Assembly (NCBI GenBank): GCA_001970955.1
Contig: MPUH01000176.1
Coordinates: 1-64,000, forward strand
Direction of reading: 5' to 3'
DNA: 64,000 nt
From: Stentor coeruleus
Lineage: Eukaryota; Ciliophora; Heterotrichea; Heterotrichida; Stentoridae
Part shown: positions 1 through 10,289 of the stretch, piece by piece
How the letters are laid out: each line of letters begins with the position of its first letter
Position numbering within the stretch: the stretch's first letter is position 1
Notes under the pieces: model-generated
What the model was told of the DNA's origin: nothing
What the model saw: only the letters and a program-made list of their open reading frames with translations
Database searches by the model: none
Made by a program: the position numbers and the translations under genes

Positions 1-315
1 TCTTTGAACTATTTCAAGATTGAATGATTCGCCTTTTATTAAAAAACCAGCGTTGTTTACTAATACATCTAAATGACCATATTTGGATTGAACAAATGAA
101 GCTGCTGCTTGGATATCAGATTTACTTAGCACGTCTAGTTTTATAAAATCTGTTCGATCTAGATGTCCTAGTGCCTGTCGAGCTGATTCTCCCAGAGAAG
201 AATCACGAGCTGTAAGGATTATTGTTTTAAATTCTGGAGCCTGCTCAAGAAGAGCTTTGGCTGAGCCAAATCCAATACCTTTGTTGCTGCCTGTTATGAG
301 AACTACTTTACTCAT
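1..315 (-). CDS. Short-chain dehydrogenase, carbonyl-reductase-like (partial, cut by window start)
   Basis: This is the N-terminal 105 codons of an NAD(P)H-dependent short-chain dehydrogenase. The ATG is at 313-315 and the frame is open to base 1. The Rossmann cofactor motif TGSNKGIG and the NNAG motif are visible; the catalytic Tyr-Lys lies beyond the window. The stretch is nearly identical to the start of the complete gene at 987-1802, with only about two residue differences that I can see, for example Thr to Ser just after the glycine motif. It is therefore a recent tandem duplicate. The bases upstream of the ATG differ from the neighbour, which helps fix the start. The substrate is not determinable; carbonyl-reductase kin reduce small carbonyl compounds in the cytosol. 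Confidence 0.85.
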   Translation of the reverse strand, partial: MSKVVLITGSNKGIGFGSAKALLEQAPEFKTIILTARDSSLGESARQALGHLDRTDFIKLDVLSKSDIQAAASFVQSKYGHLDVLVNNAGFLIKGESFNLEIVQR

Positions 316-986
316 ATTTATTGTCAACAAAATAACATCGATATGGTGATTTTTTTAGTCTTCCATAGGGTTTTTTTACTGTCTCTCCAGATTGCTGAGG
401 GAGTTAGCCTAGAAACTAAGCAGTCTTATAAATTAGACAGCTTTTTTGCTCACAAAGGTGTCCAATGTATAGGATTTTAACATTATTTTCTACAATATTT
501 TCTAAAATGAACCTTTAAGTTCAAATTAGCATATGGACTTAACATGCTAGTTTTGGACTTTTGTATGACTATTTATGAAATTTTCTGTATTTTTTAAATT
601 ATTCTTTATTAAATAAGAATACTGCAATAGTTGAGAGAGTTAGATTGCTTTGAGTTAAACAGTGAAAATATAAAAATAATTAATGTTAATCAAACTTTTT
701 TGAGCAATACTATCCAACATAATAAAATAAATTCAAAATTATAACTTCTGAGGTAAGTTTTATGAGTTATGAAAAATGTTTTCTTAATTAAAATTTTTGA
801 TAAATTAATCTAAAATGCAACTAAAGAATTTCAAAAGCATTCAAGTATATTGAGTATTTTTTCAGTTCGCAAATTTAAAGAAGTTCTAACAATTTTCTAA
901 AAAACTAATAAAATTAATTCAAATAAATCTTAAATTCCAAGTCGATCATAAATATTCACCTAGTTCTGCTAAACCTATAAGCTTAA
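316..986. other. Spacer between the two tandem dehydrogenase genes
   Basis: AT-rich sequence with no open frame of note and no recognised element. It holds the 5' flank of the partial gene and the 3' flank of the next copy. Confidence 0.6.
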
Positions 987-1802
987 TTAATAATACTCGA
1001 AATGATTTCCATCTCTCCAGAACTTTCCTGACACGTCTGACTCATCTCTTATAACTTGAACTGGAGCCACACAGCCTTCTTCAAGGCTCAGATCAGCTTC
1101 AGGGCCTCCCATATCTGTCCTTACCCATCCAGGGTGTACAGAATTTACTCTAATATTTACCCCTCTAGCTTTAAGGTCTCTATGTAAAACTCTTGAATAA
1201 GAGTTAACAAGGCTTTTACTTATTCCATATACTGCAAATTCTGAAGTTGGCCACCCATGTTCTGTCCACGTCCCTTCTCCTACATATTTTGTGAATTCTT
1301 CAGCTAAAGCTAAAACCCCTTCTTCAGTAAGATTTGGGTCTAAAAATCTTGAAGCCAATTCTGGATTATTTAATGTTGAAGTCAAACCTAGTTTTGAACT
1401 AATATTAACAATATGTCCATTCGGTGACATTATTGGCAGAAATGCTTCGCACATGTCTTTTAACCCATAAAAATTTGTGGCAAATGTTCTTTGAACTATT
1501 TCAAGATTGAATGATTCGCCTTTTATTAAAAAACCAGCGTTGTTTACTAATACATCTAAATGACCATATTTTGATTGAACGAATGAAGCTGCTGCTTGGA
1601 TATCAGATTTACTTACCACATCTAGTTTTATGAAATCTGTTCGATCTAGATGTCCTAGTGCCTGACGAGCTGATTCTCCCAGAGAAGAATCACGGGCTGT
1701 AAGAATTATGGTTTTAAATTCTGGAGCCTGCTCGAGAAGAGCTTTGGCTGTGCCAAATCCGATACCTTTGTTGCTTCCTGTTATGAGAACTACTTTACTC
1801 AT
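987..1802 (-). CDS. Short-chain dehydrogenase, carbonyl-reductase (CBR1)-like
   Basis: This 271-residue SDR probably reduces carbonyl substrates with NADPH in the cytosol. The cofactor loop TGSNKGIG is at residues 8-15, followed by NNAG, a serine-containing strand (NISSKLG) and the catalytic YGISK. The downstream HPGWVRTDMGGPEA stretch is typical of the CBR1 group. Length is normal for the family. An in-frame ATG four codons upstream (1814) exists. The duplicated copy at 1-315 lacks it and starts at the equivalent of 1802, so the internal Met is preferred. No intron is needed. The tandem arrangement with the partial gene suggests recent amplification. Family assignment is firm; substrate is unknown. 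Confidence 0.9.
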   Translation of the reverse strand: MSKVVLITGSNKGIGFGTAKALLEQAPEFKTIILTARDSSLGESARQALGHLDRTDFIKLDVVSKSDIQAAASFVQSKYGHLDVLVNNAGFLIKGESFNLEIVQRTFATNFYGLKDMCEAFLPIMSPNGHIVNISSKLGLTSTLNNPELASRFLDPNLTEEGVLALAEEFTKYVGEGTWTEHGWPTSEFAVYGISKSLVNSYSRVLHRDLKARGVNIRVNSVHPGWVRTDMGGPEADLSLEEGCVAPVQVIRDESDVSGKFWRDGNHFEYY

Positions 1803-2039
1803 ATTTATCACCATGAAAAATCAATGGTTAGAAATATAATAATCAAACTTACTTTTAATCCTTAGCCTACATATCAAAGTAGCTTCATTATAATCACTTA
1901 ATATTTTTCTATTATTAAACCACTTCCTATTACTTTATAAACTCAAATACCCTAAATTGTAATATATACTCATATTATTTATAGGCTGGATAAATTGTTC
2001 AGCACTGAAAAAGACAAAAGCTTAGTTAAATATTAACCT

Positions 2040-2950
2040 TCGTGATGATCTTTCAAACTGAAAACCTTTATGTACAATACGGCGAATTGCCAGCCCTAGT
2101 GCAAGAAATCTAAGCTATTGGCAAATAGAATGGAAAATTATAAACTTCAATCCCTTTAGCGAAGACATAAATCAAGAAAAGAGGCTAAAAAAGGAAATGA
2201 TTAAAGAAATAGAAGTAATCATGAACTAGGAATGAGAAAACTTAAAAACGATAATGAAAAATTAAAAGAAAGGGAATCATTTAATTTTAAGAATAGAGCT
2301 GTATACTCAGGCGTGGAGTAAGAAATCAAGAAGGATATGGTGTTCAAATATGGCCAGTTAGTACTTAATTTAAGACAACTGGAAAGCTAGAAAATTTAGG
2401 AGATTTTGTCATGTAGATGGAGAGATGATAAAGCAAACGGTAAAGGTTTATCTTCATATTAATAGAGATAATTATATTTGAGACTGATACAATGACCTTC
2501 AATTGGATTTGATCTGGACAGACAAAAGCGAACATACAAATTTTAAAAAATGGTAAAAAGCATAGCTTTGGGAAATACTACTAGAATGATGAGTTAATGT
2601 ATATTAGTATGTGGAAAGACAATCAAATAAATAGTTCTAACATTTACATCTGGTTTGATAGGCGAAAGCACGATGGAGTATAGGTGAAAAATTGATATAA
2701 GCTATATAAAAATACTAAAAAACATGTATAAAGCCTTAAGCGAACAACAGCATGGTTATGGAGTTTACATATAGAAAAATGGAAGCAAATACGAAGGTGA
2801 GTACAAGTTTGATAAAAAGTATTAAATGGCATTTATATATACTAATAAGAAAAAATATATAGGCGAATATATGAATAGATGACAATATGGTCAGGGAGAG
2901 CTTATTCTTTCAAATGGGACTATTAAAAAAGTCTTTATAAAATAATTCAA
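2040..2950 (+). pseudogene. Decayed MORN-repeat protein gene
   Basis: No long open frame exists here, but short pieces in shifting frames read as MORN repeats, which normally bind membranes or scaffold cytoskeletal structures. Examples are EGYGVQIWP near 2327, WRDDKANGKGL near 2420, QHGYGVYI with KNGSKYEGEYKFDKKY near 2750-2825, and KYIGEYMN with QYGQGE near 2855-2900. Stops and frame changes separate them, and none fits the 15-base intron pattern. The piece before 2280 is rich in Lys and Glu, like a coiled coil. The host uses all three stop codons elsewhere, so recoding is unlikely. I read this as a dead host gene; exact ends are approximate. Confidence 0.55.
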
Positions 2951-3054
2951 AACATAACTAATATATATGTAAACTTGCATTAGACATACAGATGATTTAA
3001 GCAATGATTTAATATTAAAATATGTTTAGGTGTATTCGAAATGTGGCCTATAAA

Positions 3055-3321
3055 ATGGAAAATCTGAATGCCCTTGAGTCAAAGGTGAGCAAGATTGAAT
3101 ATATTTTTGGCCAAGGGGTTGAAGATACTATTAGAAAAGTGCAATTAGAGATGCTGCAGGATCTTTATAAGCTGAGAGAAGCACTGAAGGAAGACTTGAA
3201 AGAGGTGAAGACTGCTCCTGCTTCTGATACTGCCCCTTTACTTGCTGAGATCAAAAAACTCCAAGAAGAAAACTCTAAGCTACATTATAGAATCAAGCAT
3301 TTGAAGAAATATATCGATTAA
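3055..3321 (+). CDS. Small coiled-coil protein
   Basis: This 88-residue protein is almost wholly helical and charged. A first heptad stretch covers about residues 4-55 and a short linker is rich in Ala, Pro and Ser. A second coil near the C-terminus contains LLAEIKKLQEENSKLHYRI. I do not recognise a family. The frame also opens at an upstream ATG (3022), which would add an 11-residue lead. The internal Met begins the coil and is preferred. Codon use is gene-like, richer in G and C than the flanks. It sits just after the MORN relic on the same strand. A scaffold or dimerisation role is inference only. Confidence 0.6.
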   Translation: MENLNALESKVSKIEYIFGQGVEDTIRKVQLEMLQDLYKLREALKEDLKEVKTAPASDTAPLLAEIKKLQEENSKLHYRIKHLKKYID

Positions 3322-3794
3322 ATTGTAGGAGTTTTTTTGAAAAATTAGCTTAATTTATGTGTTTTTGTGAAGTATATGATACAATATTTCCAATTTTTTT
3401 AATTGAACACTTGATTTTCTTTAAGATTGCATAATATTTTTTGGTTAGAAAGAGTGAAATTTAGGTTTTATATACATATTTTTAAGATTTCAATTATCTA
3501 GCTTTTTTTCCCTATAAAATGTAAGGATTAACCTGAATGAATTTTTTAATTTAAAAGATCTAATGATTGTTGTTATTATTTACGAAGCATCACTTAAGTA
3601 TATATATTTTTATACTATCATCACACTTTTTATACTTTTCTATTATTTTATAAAATATTTCATAATAATCTTGAAACCTAGTAGCCTTTATAATATTTTT
3701 CTATAGTTACTATAAAAATCCTCAATAAACTCTAATAATAGTAAGATTCTTAAGGTAATAATGATTTATCTATTTAAAAAGCTAAATTGGAAAA
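3322..3794. other. Intergenic, convergent 3' flanks
   Basis: AT-rich spacer between a plus-strand and a minus-strand gene. I see no gene or repeat. Confidence 0.6.
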
Positions 3795-4502
3795 TCAAAA
3801 TTGTCTTTTCTGAATTATTTGTCTGCAGACAGGGCATGAACCTCTTTTGATAGCCCAGTTTTTCAAACATTCTTTATGGAAGAAATGCTTGCACTCAAGT
3901 TTAACCCCTATTTTTTCTTGATTTATATCCATACATATCGAGCAAGGTTCTGAATCAGGCATAACAGCAGTGAAATTATTTAAAAGATCTTCAATATCTT
4001 CACTGGGCAAAGGACCATTTTCTTCATGAACAACTCTTAAATATCTAGATGATCTATAAAAAGCACAGTAGAAAATGATGGCAATCATAACTACAATATA
4101 TTTAAAGTACCCTAGTGATACCAGGGTTAAGCCAATAATTCCTTGAGGTTTCCCAACACACACAGAGTTCTTACATAATTCAACAGTTGTTGCAATAATA
4201 ATAATAAATCGAAAACTAAATAAAAACTACCATTCATAAGAAGCTTGACCAATAGTAATTAAAAAATTGCTTTCATTTGTAAAAAGACAGTATCTATGAG
4301 CTAAAAGTAAAAATAAAAACATTAATTCATATCCTTCTGAGGCGCAGTACAAAATCAGATAAACATTTAGTGTAGGTGAACAGATTTCAACAAAGAGTGA
4401 AAAGGTTAATATCACAGAAAGCTTGAGGAATGTATATATTGAATAAATAATCTCATAATTTTTTGAGCATGATCTGCTGGAGTTTTGATTACTTGAATTC
4501 AT
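3795..4502 (-). CDS. Multi-pass membrane RING-H2 protein, probable E3 ubiquitin ligase (one 15-base intron)
   Basis: Two open stretches join into one 230-residue protein when the 15-base intron at 4216-4230 is removed. Without splicing the first would stop at a TAG that overlaps the intron start. The N-terminal two thirds hold about four hydrophobic segments (near residues 25-45, 48-75, 90-108 and 118-148). The C-terminal RING-H2 reads CSIC, then CKHFFHKEC, then CPVC, in the C3H2C3 pattern that recruits E2 enzymes. The layout is typical of membrane-anchored ubiquitin ligases with a cytosolic RING. The start is the ATG at 4500-4502. The downstream open stretch begins with GTG, not ATG, which also argues for the join. 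Membrane and substrate are unknown. Confidence 0.85.
4216..4230 (-). other. 15-base intron in RING-H2 gene
   Basis: GTAGTTTTTATTTAG on the minus strand. It removes an in-frame stop, joins exons in phase 2 to give a Cys codon, and keeps the frame. T9 and A10 match the window's other introns. Confidence 0.85.
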
Positions 4503-4837
4503 TTTTATTATTTATATATATACAGTGTATAAATTCAAAGTATTATTTTTTTTAAGTGAATAACTTTAAGTTAAAAATAAAGTTCTTATAAATTTGAATG
4601 TTTAATATGATGATAGAATTAAAAAAAAAAATATTTTTGATGATGAGAAAAGGGTGTTAATAGAAAACAGAAAAAACTTGGAAATATTTAATAAGAATGA
4701 AGTTTTTTGACTGGTACTGGATTTGTTTTGAAATGAGAATTTTATTAAAATCAGATATGGGTTTTAGAAATAAGCCTTTTAGTTTATTAGAGAATCTTGT
4801 AAAGGCGAAGGTTGCATATATAATTTATACCTATACG
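4503..4837. other. Intergenic between two minus-strand genes
   Basis: AT-rich with poly-A and poly-T runs; no gene seen. Confidence 0.55.
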
Positions 4838-6688
4838 TTACAAACGTGGATTTAAAATAAACTCATCTTTGTTCCCTAAAGCAAACTGGGACTCCTTAGC
4901 AACAAGACCCTTGGCTTTATCACCAATATCCCTCATATCTTGTCCGAATTTACTAAGCAAATAAACCAAGTCAGCTTTAACAACTTCATCATCATTAACT
5001 TTTTGAAGTGCTTTTCTAATTTCCTTTACCGACCCTTTTTGAGCTAATAAATAAATCCCAGCATAAGTTTTCCATTTAGTATCACCAATTGGATCAGTCA
5101 TTGTTTCTTCTTTTTCTGATAACTCACTGACATCATAAGATTCATTTTTTGATAAAGCCTGCTTTTTAAGGACCTCTTTTTCAGCTCGAACTAAATACTT
5201 AAAAAGTGCCAAATCTCCTTTTGAAGATTGCCTTGGGGTTCTACCATCAGAGTTTCTTATAAATAATTGTGCTCCAGAATTCACAAGGAGCTCAACAATT
5301 TCAAAATGACCTGCATGACCTGCTAGATGCATTGGTGTCCAAAAATGACTTCCACCTTGCAAATTGAAATCAATTGTTTCTCTTCCTGCTTTTTTTAGAA
5401 TTTTATTCTGTCTTAAAGCCCATTTGATTGAATGATTTTGACCACGACGGGCTGCTAGATGAATTGGTGCCCAGGATTCTTTGTTTAAGGCATTAACTTG
5501 TGCCCCAGCTTCGATTAAGATGTCTGCAATCATTTGGCTTGCAAGCTTGTTTTTGTTGAATACCCCAAGAATTATGTGCAAAGGAGTGTTTCCTTCACAG
5601 TCTTTTAAGTTTACGTCTGCTCTTCGCTTAAGAAGTTCTCTTACAAGCCAAGGCTGTACCAAAAATGCAGCAAGATGAAGTGAACTACCTAAAGCACCTC
5701 CTCCTTCATTAACATCAGCCCCAGATTCTAAAAGTATCTTAACACACTCCATCTGTTCTGCTTTAATTGCCAAAGCCATAGCTGATAACGAATCTTTATC
5801 TAAAAGGTCAATATCAATATTTGACTTAATTAGCCCATGAACAACTCCATAATCCCCTTCACTAGCCGCCAAATGCAATAAACTTTTTTTCTTTGTATCA
5901 ACCAAATTAATATTAAACTCCCCTTCACTAAAATGTTGTAAAAATGATACCAATGTACACTCTTCATTTTTAGCTTGATAAAGATTTGAACACAAAGTTT
6001 TCAAGCTCATAATCATAGCTTCACCAATATGGCCTTTTAAAAGTTTAGGTAAAGGTGGGTTTGTATATCTAAACCACTCAAGGGATAATTCTTTAATATT
6101 GTCTAACATAGAAAAAGTTAATGGTAAAGCAGAAAAGTGGTTTTTGTGTATATAAAGTATACGAAGATTACGAAGTTCTCCCAAAGTTGGAGGTAAGTAT
6201 TTGATTTTGTTTTCAGAGATTATCAAAGTTTTTAAGTTCTTAAGCTCAGTAATCCCACTTGGGAGAAAAGCTAAATTGTTACTGCTCACAGAAAGTGTCT
6301 CAAGATCAGTTAATTTTTTGATACTTGGCGGAAGAGCTGATATACAGTTATTGTCCAATCGTAAAGTGACTAAACTTCGGATATCCCCTAGGTTTTCAAC
6401 GACACATTCTAAATGGTTATTTCTTAAATCTAATGTTTGGAGGTTTCGTATACGTGGTATTGGAAGAGCGTCGATATTGGTCAAAAGGTTTTCTCTCGCA
6501 TCAAGATGAATGATTTGTTCCCATTGGTCGTTGAAGAGATGGTGAGGGATACTAGAAAGTCCTGCTTCTTTGAGAATCAGCTCACCGTTCACACTTACTT
6601 CACCGAAGAGGATTTTTCTTTCCCTCTTACGTAGTTCTGGGTACATTTCAGGAGCTTTATCATTTATTCGAGTTTGGTCAAGAGCCAT
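4838..6688 (-). CDS. Leucine-rich-repeat and ankyrin-repeat protein
   Basis: This 616-residue protein is built from two protein-binding solenoids. Residues about 35-205 hold leucine-rich repeats of the LxxLxLxxNxL type (LQTLDLRNNHL, LVTLRLDNNCI, LKTLIISENKI, LRILYIHKNHF). Residues about 265-490 hold at least six ankyrin repeats (SLLHLAASEGD, SLHLAAFLVQP, TPLHIILGVFN, APIHLAARRGQ, TPMHLAGHAGH). The C-terminal 120 residues are charged and helical. There is no catalytic domain, signal peptide or membrane segment. The ATG at 6686-6688 gives a full frame with no intron. Such proteins are usually scaffolds; the partner cannot be told. The LRR-then-ankyrin order is uncommon but occurs in protists. 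Confidence 0.9.
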   Translation of the reverse strand: MALDQTRINDKAPEMYPELRKRERKILFGEVSVNGELILKEAGLSSIPHHLFNDQWEQIIHLDARENLLTNIDALPIPRIRNLQTLDLRNNHLECVVENLGDIRSLVTLRLDNNCISALPPSIKKLTDLETLSVSSNNLAFLPSGITELKNLKTLIISENKIKYLPPTLGELRNLRILYIHKNHFSALPLTFSMLDNIKELSLEWFRYTNPPLPKLLKGHIGEAMIMSLKTLCSNLYQAKNEECTLVSFLQHFSEGEFNINLVDTKKKSLLHLAASEGDYGVVHGLIKSNIDIDLLDKDSLSAMALAIKAEQMECVKILLESGADVNEGGGALGSSLHLAAFLVQPWLVRELLKRRADVNLKDCEGNTPLHIILGVFNKNKLASQMIADILIEAGAQVNALNKESWAPIHLAARRGQNHSIKWALRQNKILKKAGRETIDFNLQGGSHFWTPMHLAGHAGHFEIVELLVNSGAQLFIRNSDGRTPRQSSKGDLALFKYLVRAEKEVLKKQALSKNESYDVSELSEKEETMTDPIGDTKWKTYAGIYLLAQKGSVKEIRKALQKVNDDEVVKADLVYLLSKFGQDMRDIGDKAKGLVAKESQFALGNKDEFILNPRL

Positions 6689-8025
6689 TTTAAAATTTTA
6701 TATATTTTAGTGACGAGGCTTATGGGATTAAGTTTTTGGATAATGTTTTTAGTTTTTTTATAGGATTTAAAGGATTTTTGTTAGGTGTGAAGGTACGGTT
6801 ATTTTGTTTGGTGTTAAGGGAATTGGGTTAGAATTTAATTTTTTTACTTTGAGCTGAATGAATTATAATTGCTGAGGATTTTTTTTCATGAAGTGTGGCA
6901 TGGTGTTTATTTAATAGAGAAAATTTTTGTTATTAGATAAATTTATATGCTACTAAGGGTTAATTAGTGATTTTAGTTATAAATATATGGTACTCAGTCT
7001 ATAAAGTTATCATATAATTGGAATGATAAATTTTTCTAATGATATTAGGAGTTTATATAATTTATATTTGTAAGTATTTTATATTTACTAGCTGATTATT
7101 TTTTATAAGGAGAATTCTGAGCAATTTTCTATATAGGTGAAGGAGGCCAAAAATAATAGATTTAAATTTTGAAGAAATAACAAGAAAAGCATTAATGCAT
7201 AATTCAAAAATAGTTCAGGGCAAAAATCTCTAATATTTTATTTCCAAAAATATTTCAATGAAAATTACGAAAACACTAAATATTAAACTTATAAATCAGT
7301 CAGTTTTTGTCAGAAAAATTCAATGTTATCTTTGCCTTATAATTTTTACCAAAACAAAATTAAAGTACTATTTTATTGAGTATTATTAATTTGTGTTATT
7401 AAAATGTCAATCAAGGAAAATTATAAGATAAATAATTATTCTAGCCTAATAATATGAATTAATTTGAGGGAAGCTAAGTAAAATTCAATAGATTTTCGAA
7501 TAAAAAAGATCATATTAGATTTACGAAATAAGTTTGTGTTTCTTAAAAATGTATAATTAAGAAATACATTACTTTCTTAGTATTCTTTAATAATATCCTT
7601 GATATATATTAATAATTACTATAATACAATAATTTTTGTATAAAACTCAAAGAAAAACCTATGCAAAATGATATACCTGAAAAAGATCTTAGTATTAACG
7701 AAGGATTTATGTGCTCTTTAGCCATTAATATTTCTTCCAAATCATGATCTCAATGAAAATCATATTATTGGCTTTTTTTAACAAGCCAATACTATTCAAT
7801 TATAAATCATAACATCTAAAATAACCAAAATTTTTCCTATCAAAGTAAATTCTAAAAATCTAAATCTGACTAAATTCTAAATAAAACATCATTAACTAAT
7901 CAGCCCACTATAAAAAAACCATCAAACCTTTGATTTCTCTAAGAATCCCTAAATCATTTGATAATTTTCCAAAATCTTCTTTAAATTTTTCCCAATCACA
8001 TAAAAAATCTGTAATTACTATTAAA
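6689..8025. other. 1.3 kb intergenic region
   Basis: AT-rich. The first 400 bases, the 5' flank of the LRR-ankyrin gene, are T/G-rich on the plus strand. The stretch from about 7700 to the next gene is A/C-rich. I see no convincing coding stretch or element. Confidence 0.55.
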
Positions 8026-8733
8026 TTAAAATATTCCACATTTTGGACACGAGCAATACTCAGACTTCCCTTCTATACTAGTTTTAAAATTAGATTCTCC
8101 CAGAGTTGGTACATTTGTCGAAAGTAAAACCGGACTATCTCCTCTTCCTTTAGTAGCTGAGTCAATCTCTGTATGTTCAGGTGACGTATAATTAATAATC
8201 TCTAATGGTTCAGCATAGTCAAGATACGACTTTTTATACAAATCAAAAGCATTTTGATAAGAAGCTTCACTCATACTAAGAGAAGCAACTGAGAATTTTG
8301 GGAACTTATCCGTGATTGAACTAGTTATTTTGATACTAAAGTCATTAATTTTATTTGCAAGGTCGCTATGTTCTTCTGAAACTGAATATTCCATAGACTC
8401 ATTAAACTCAGTAACTTTATAAAGCTCTCTACCAAATGTTTCCCAAGTTTTCCGATATCCATGACATTGATATAAACTTTCTTCATATGTACTTTCTATA
8501 TCTCCCAATTCAATAAACTCATATTTGTCTGTAGTTTGCTGAGTTTTAGCTTCTTGGTTGATAGGGTTTTGAATAAGGCTTTTTGTCCTTAAGGTACTTG
8601 GGTTGAAAAATAATGAATTAAAGTTGTGGGATTTGCTTGGGGGGATTGGGTTCTTTGAGACACAAACAATTAAAGGGTTTTGAAGGTCTTCGGCTGGGAT
8701 TTCAGGAGTTGGGTCTTCAGATAAATCAAACAT
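8026..8733 (-). CDS. Hypothetical protein
   Basis: I do not recognise this 235-residue protein. The frame is open for another 65 codons upstream, but that part is low-complexity and AT-rich. The Met at 8731-8733, followed by an acidic start (MFDLSEDPTPEIPAEDL), looks like the real N-terminus. The first 75 residues are Pro, Asn and Ser-rich and probably disordered. The middle (about 80-190) is mixed charged and helical. The C-terminus ends in a small Cys cluster, CSCPKCGIF, too short for a known zinc finger. No signal peptide or membrane span. Neighbours on both sides are also minus strand but give no functional hint. Confidence 0.65.
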   Translation of the reverse strand: MFDLSEDPTPEIPAEDLQNPLIVCVSKNPIPPSKSHNFNSLFFNPSTLRTKSLIQNPINQEAKTQQTTDKYEFIELGDIESTYEESLYQCHGYRKTWETFGRELYKVTEFNESMEYSVSEEHSDLANKINDFSIKITSSITDKFPKFSVASLSMSEASYQNAFDLYKKSYLDYAEPLEIINYTSPEHTEIDSATKGRGDSPVLLSTNVPTLGESNFKTSIEGKSEYCSCPKCGIF

Positions 8734-9074
8734 TATAAATGGTCTAGTGTAAAGTTTTAAAATGATATGGGGAGAGGAATGAAAAGGAAATAAGAGAAAT
8801 GGAGTATGAGCTTTGGAAAATTTTAGTAACATTTTAGGGAGTAAAATGTAACTAGAAAAGGGTTTTTGGATTGGATTTATGCCTATAAAAAATATGTTTA
8901 TGATTTTTTTTTTGTGAGTAAAGCTCATGGATTTATAATCTTCATAAACAACATTTGCTTTAATAAAAAATATTTATTAGTAAATAATCTATTTTTTATA
9001 TGAATATACCTTGTATTATCTATTAGCTTAAGAATTTGCATATTATCAAGCCATAGTTATTGAATTAAATATGC
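8734..9074. other. Intergenic spacer
   Basis: Contains an upstream in-frame extension of the hypothetical gene that I judge non-coding, then AT-rich sequence with nothing recognised. Confidence 0.5.
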
Positions 9075-10289
9075 TTAACACATTCCAGTCATAACAACTT
9101 CTTGGACATTTGTATTTACAGGTCCATTTCCTTGTCCACTTATCGCTTGATTTCCATACTTTTCCTCAAATTGCGCCTTCCAGTTTATTCTACCTTTAAT
9201 CTCCTCCCATTTATCATCATTACCTAAAACCTTGGCAATATCCTCATCATTTTTAGCTTTTTCCACAAGATTTTCCCCAATTTTCCAGCAATAAGCAACA
9301 AGTCCTAAGCATTTATTATATGCAAACTCAGTATTCAAACAGTATTTTTTAATAATTCTCAAAACTTTATCACTAAAGCTCGAAGCTAGTGATGACTGCA
9401 TAACTACAATGCAAAACTGAACGAAAATATTATGTAAAAAACTGTTCCAAGGGTGCATTTCAAAAACTTCAATAAGAACATTTAATAAATCTTCTTCTTC
9501 AAGCTTTTTATATAAAGAATTTTTGTTTGTTTCAACAGAGATACTCAGAATCTCAAAAATAACTAGTTTTTTCTCACCTGCTGGGTTGATAAACCCACCC
9601 ATTGAAGTGGGTAAAGTATTTTCAAAGTTAGATACTAGAATTCTTTTAAAAGTCCCTATATTCAAACACAAATTCTCAATAATTTCCTCTTTTCCCCATT
9701 CATCCTCATCGATTTTTTTTAAGTCTTTTTCCTTCTCTAAAATACTTTTAATAACTTTTAAAGAACATGTCAACACATCTTCGTTTTTTCCATTTAAATT
9801 CCTGAAAATCTCAGGTATTTTTTCTGTTATTTCATTATAAACTTCATCTTCAAATATGATTTCACCTAAAACATTCTGAGCATTTTTGCAAAGTTCAGGA
9901 CTTTGCAAGTTTTCGATAACTTGGCTTAGGAGGATTTGTCCTTTAGCCTTCATGTTTTTTGATTTTAAAGACTTTTTTATTAAGCATTGATAAAGTTCTA
10001 AAAGCGACCTATTGGCAAAATGGGTAAGAATAAAGCTTAAATCAGTTGAAAAAATCATTTTAAGCAACTGTTTATCGCGAGAAAGCAGACTAGTGCACAA
10101 ATTTGTGAAATAACTAGTAAGAAGCTGGTTTAAAGGATTAGATTGCTTGAGATACTTTAAAAGACTATCTAAAAGTTCTTGGTCTTCATTGATTATATCA
10201 AGAATATCAGGGTAATCTTCGCTTAAGATTTTAGATGATAAGTAAGGAAGTTTGTATTTCCGTTCATTTGTATCAGTTTCTAAAGGCAT
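9075..10289 (-). CDS. SAPS-domain protein, PP6-type phosphatase regulatory subunit
   Basis: This 404-residue protein matches the SAPS (SIT4-associated) family, which binds PP6/Sit4 catalytic subunits and directs them to cell-cycle and stress substrates. Diagnostic stretches are NPLNQLLTSYFTNLCTSLLS near residues 51-70, GGFINPAGEKKLVIFEIL near 230-247 (the family has a PLG.xRL.IVEL motif here), and EVFEMHPWNSFLHNIFVQF near 275-295 (the family has YPWNNFLH). A closing segment has DDKWEEIKGRINWK. The rest is helical, as expected for an armadillo-like solenoid. It is much shorter than the human proteins, lacking the long disordered tail. The ATG at 10287-10289 is the natural start. Family confidence is good; the exact partner is inferred. 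Confidence 0.85.
   Translation of the reverse strand: MPLETDTNERKYKLPYLSSKILSEDYPDILDIINEDQELLDSLLKYLKQSNPLNQLLTSYFTNLCTSLLSRDKQLLKMIFSTDLSFILTHFANRSLLELYQCLIKKSLKSKNMKAKGQILLSQVIENLQSPELCKNAQNVLGEIIFEDEVYNEITEKIPEIFRNLNGKNEDVLTCSLKVIKSILEKEKDLKKIDEDEWGKEEIIENLCLNIGTFKRILVSNFENTLPTSMGGFINPAGEKKLVIFEILSISVETNKNSLYKKLEEEDLLNVLIEVFEMHPWNSFLHNIFVQFCIVVMQSSLASSFSDKVLRIIKKYCLNTEFAYNKCLGLVAYCWKIGENLVEKAKNDEDIAKVLGNDDKWEEIKGRINWKAQFEEKYGNQAISGQGNGPVNTNVQEVVMTGMC

Noticed and set aside
2644-2832. Minus-strand open frame over the MORN relic
   Set aside because: Short, low-complexity and opposite to clear MORN motifs.
8734-8928. N-terminal extension of the 8026-8733 gene
   Set aside because: AT-rich, low-complexity and richer in Phe and Ile than the rest; the internal Met starts a clear acidic segment.
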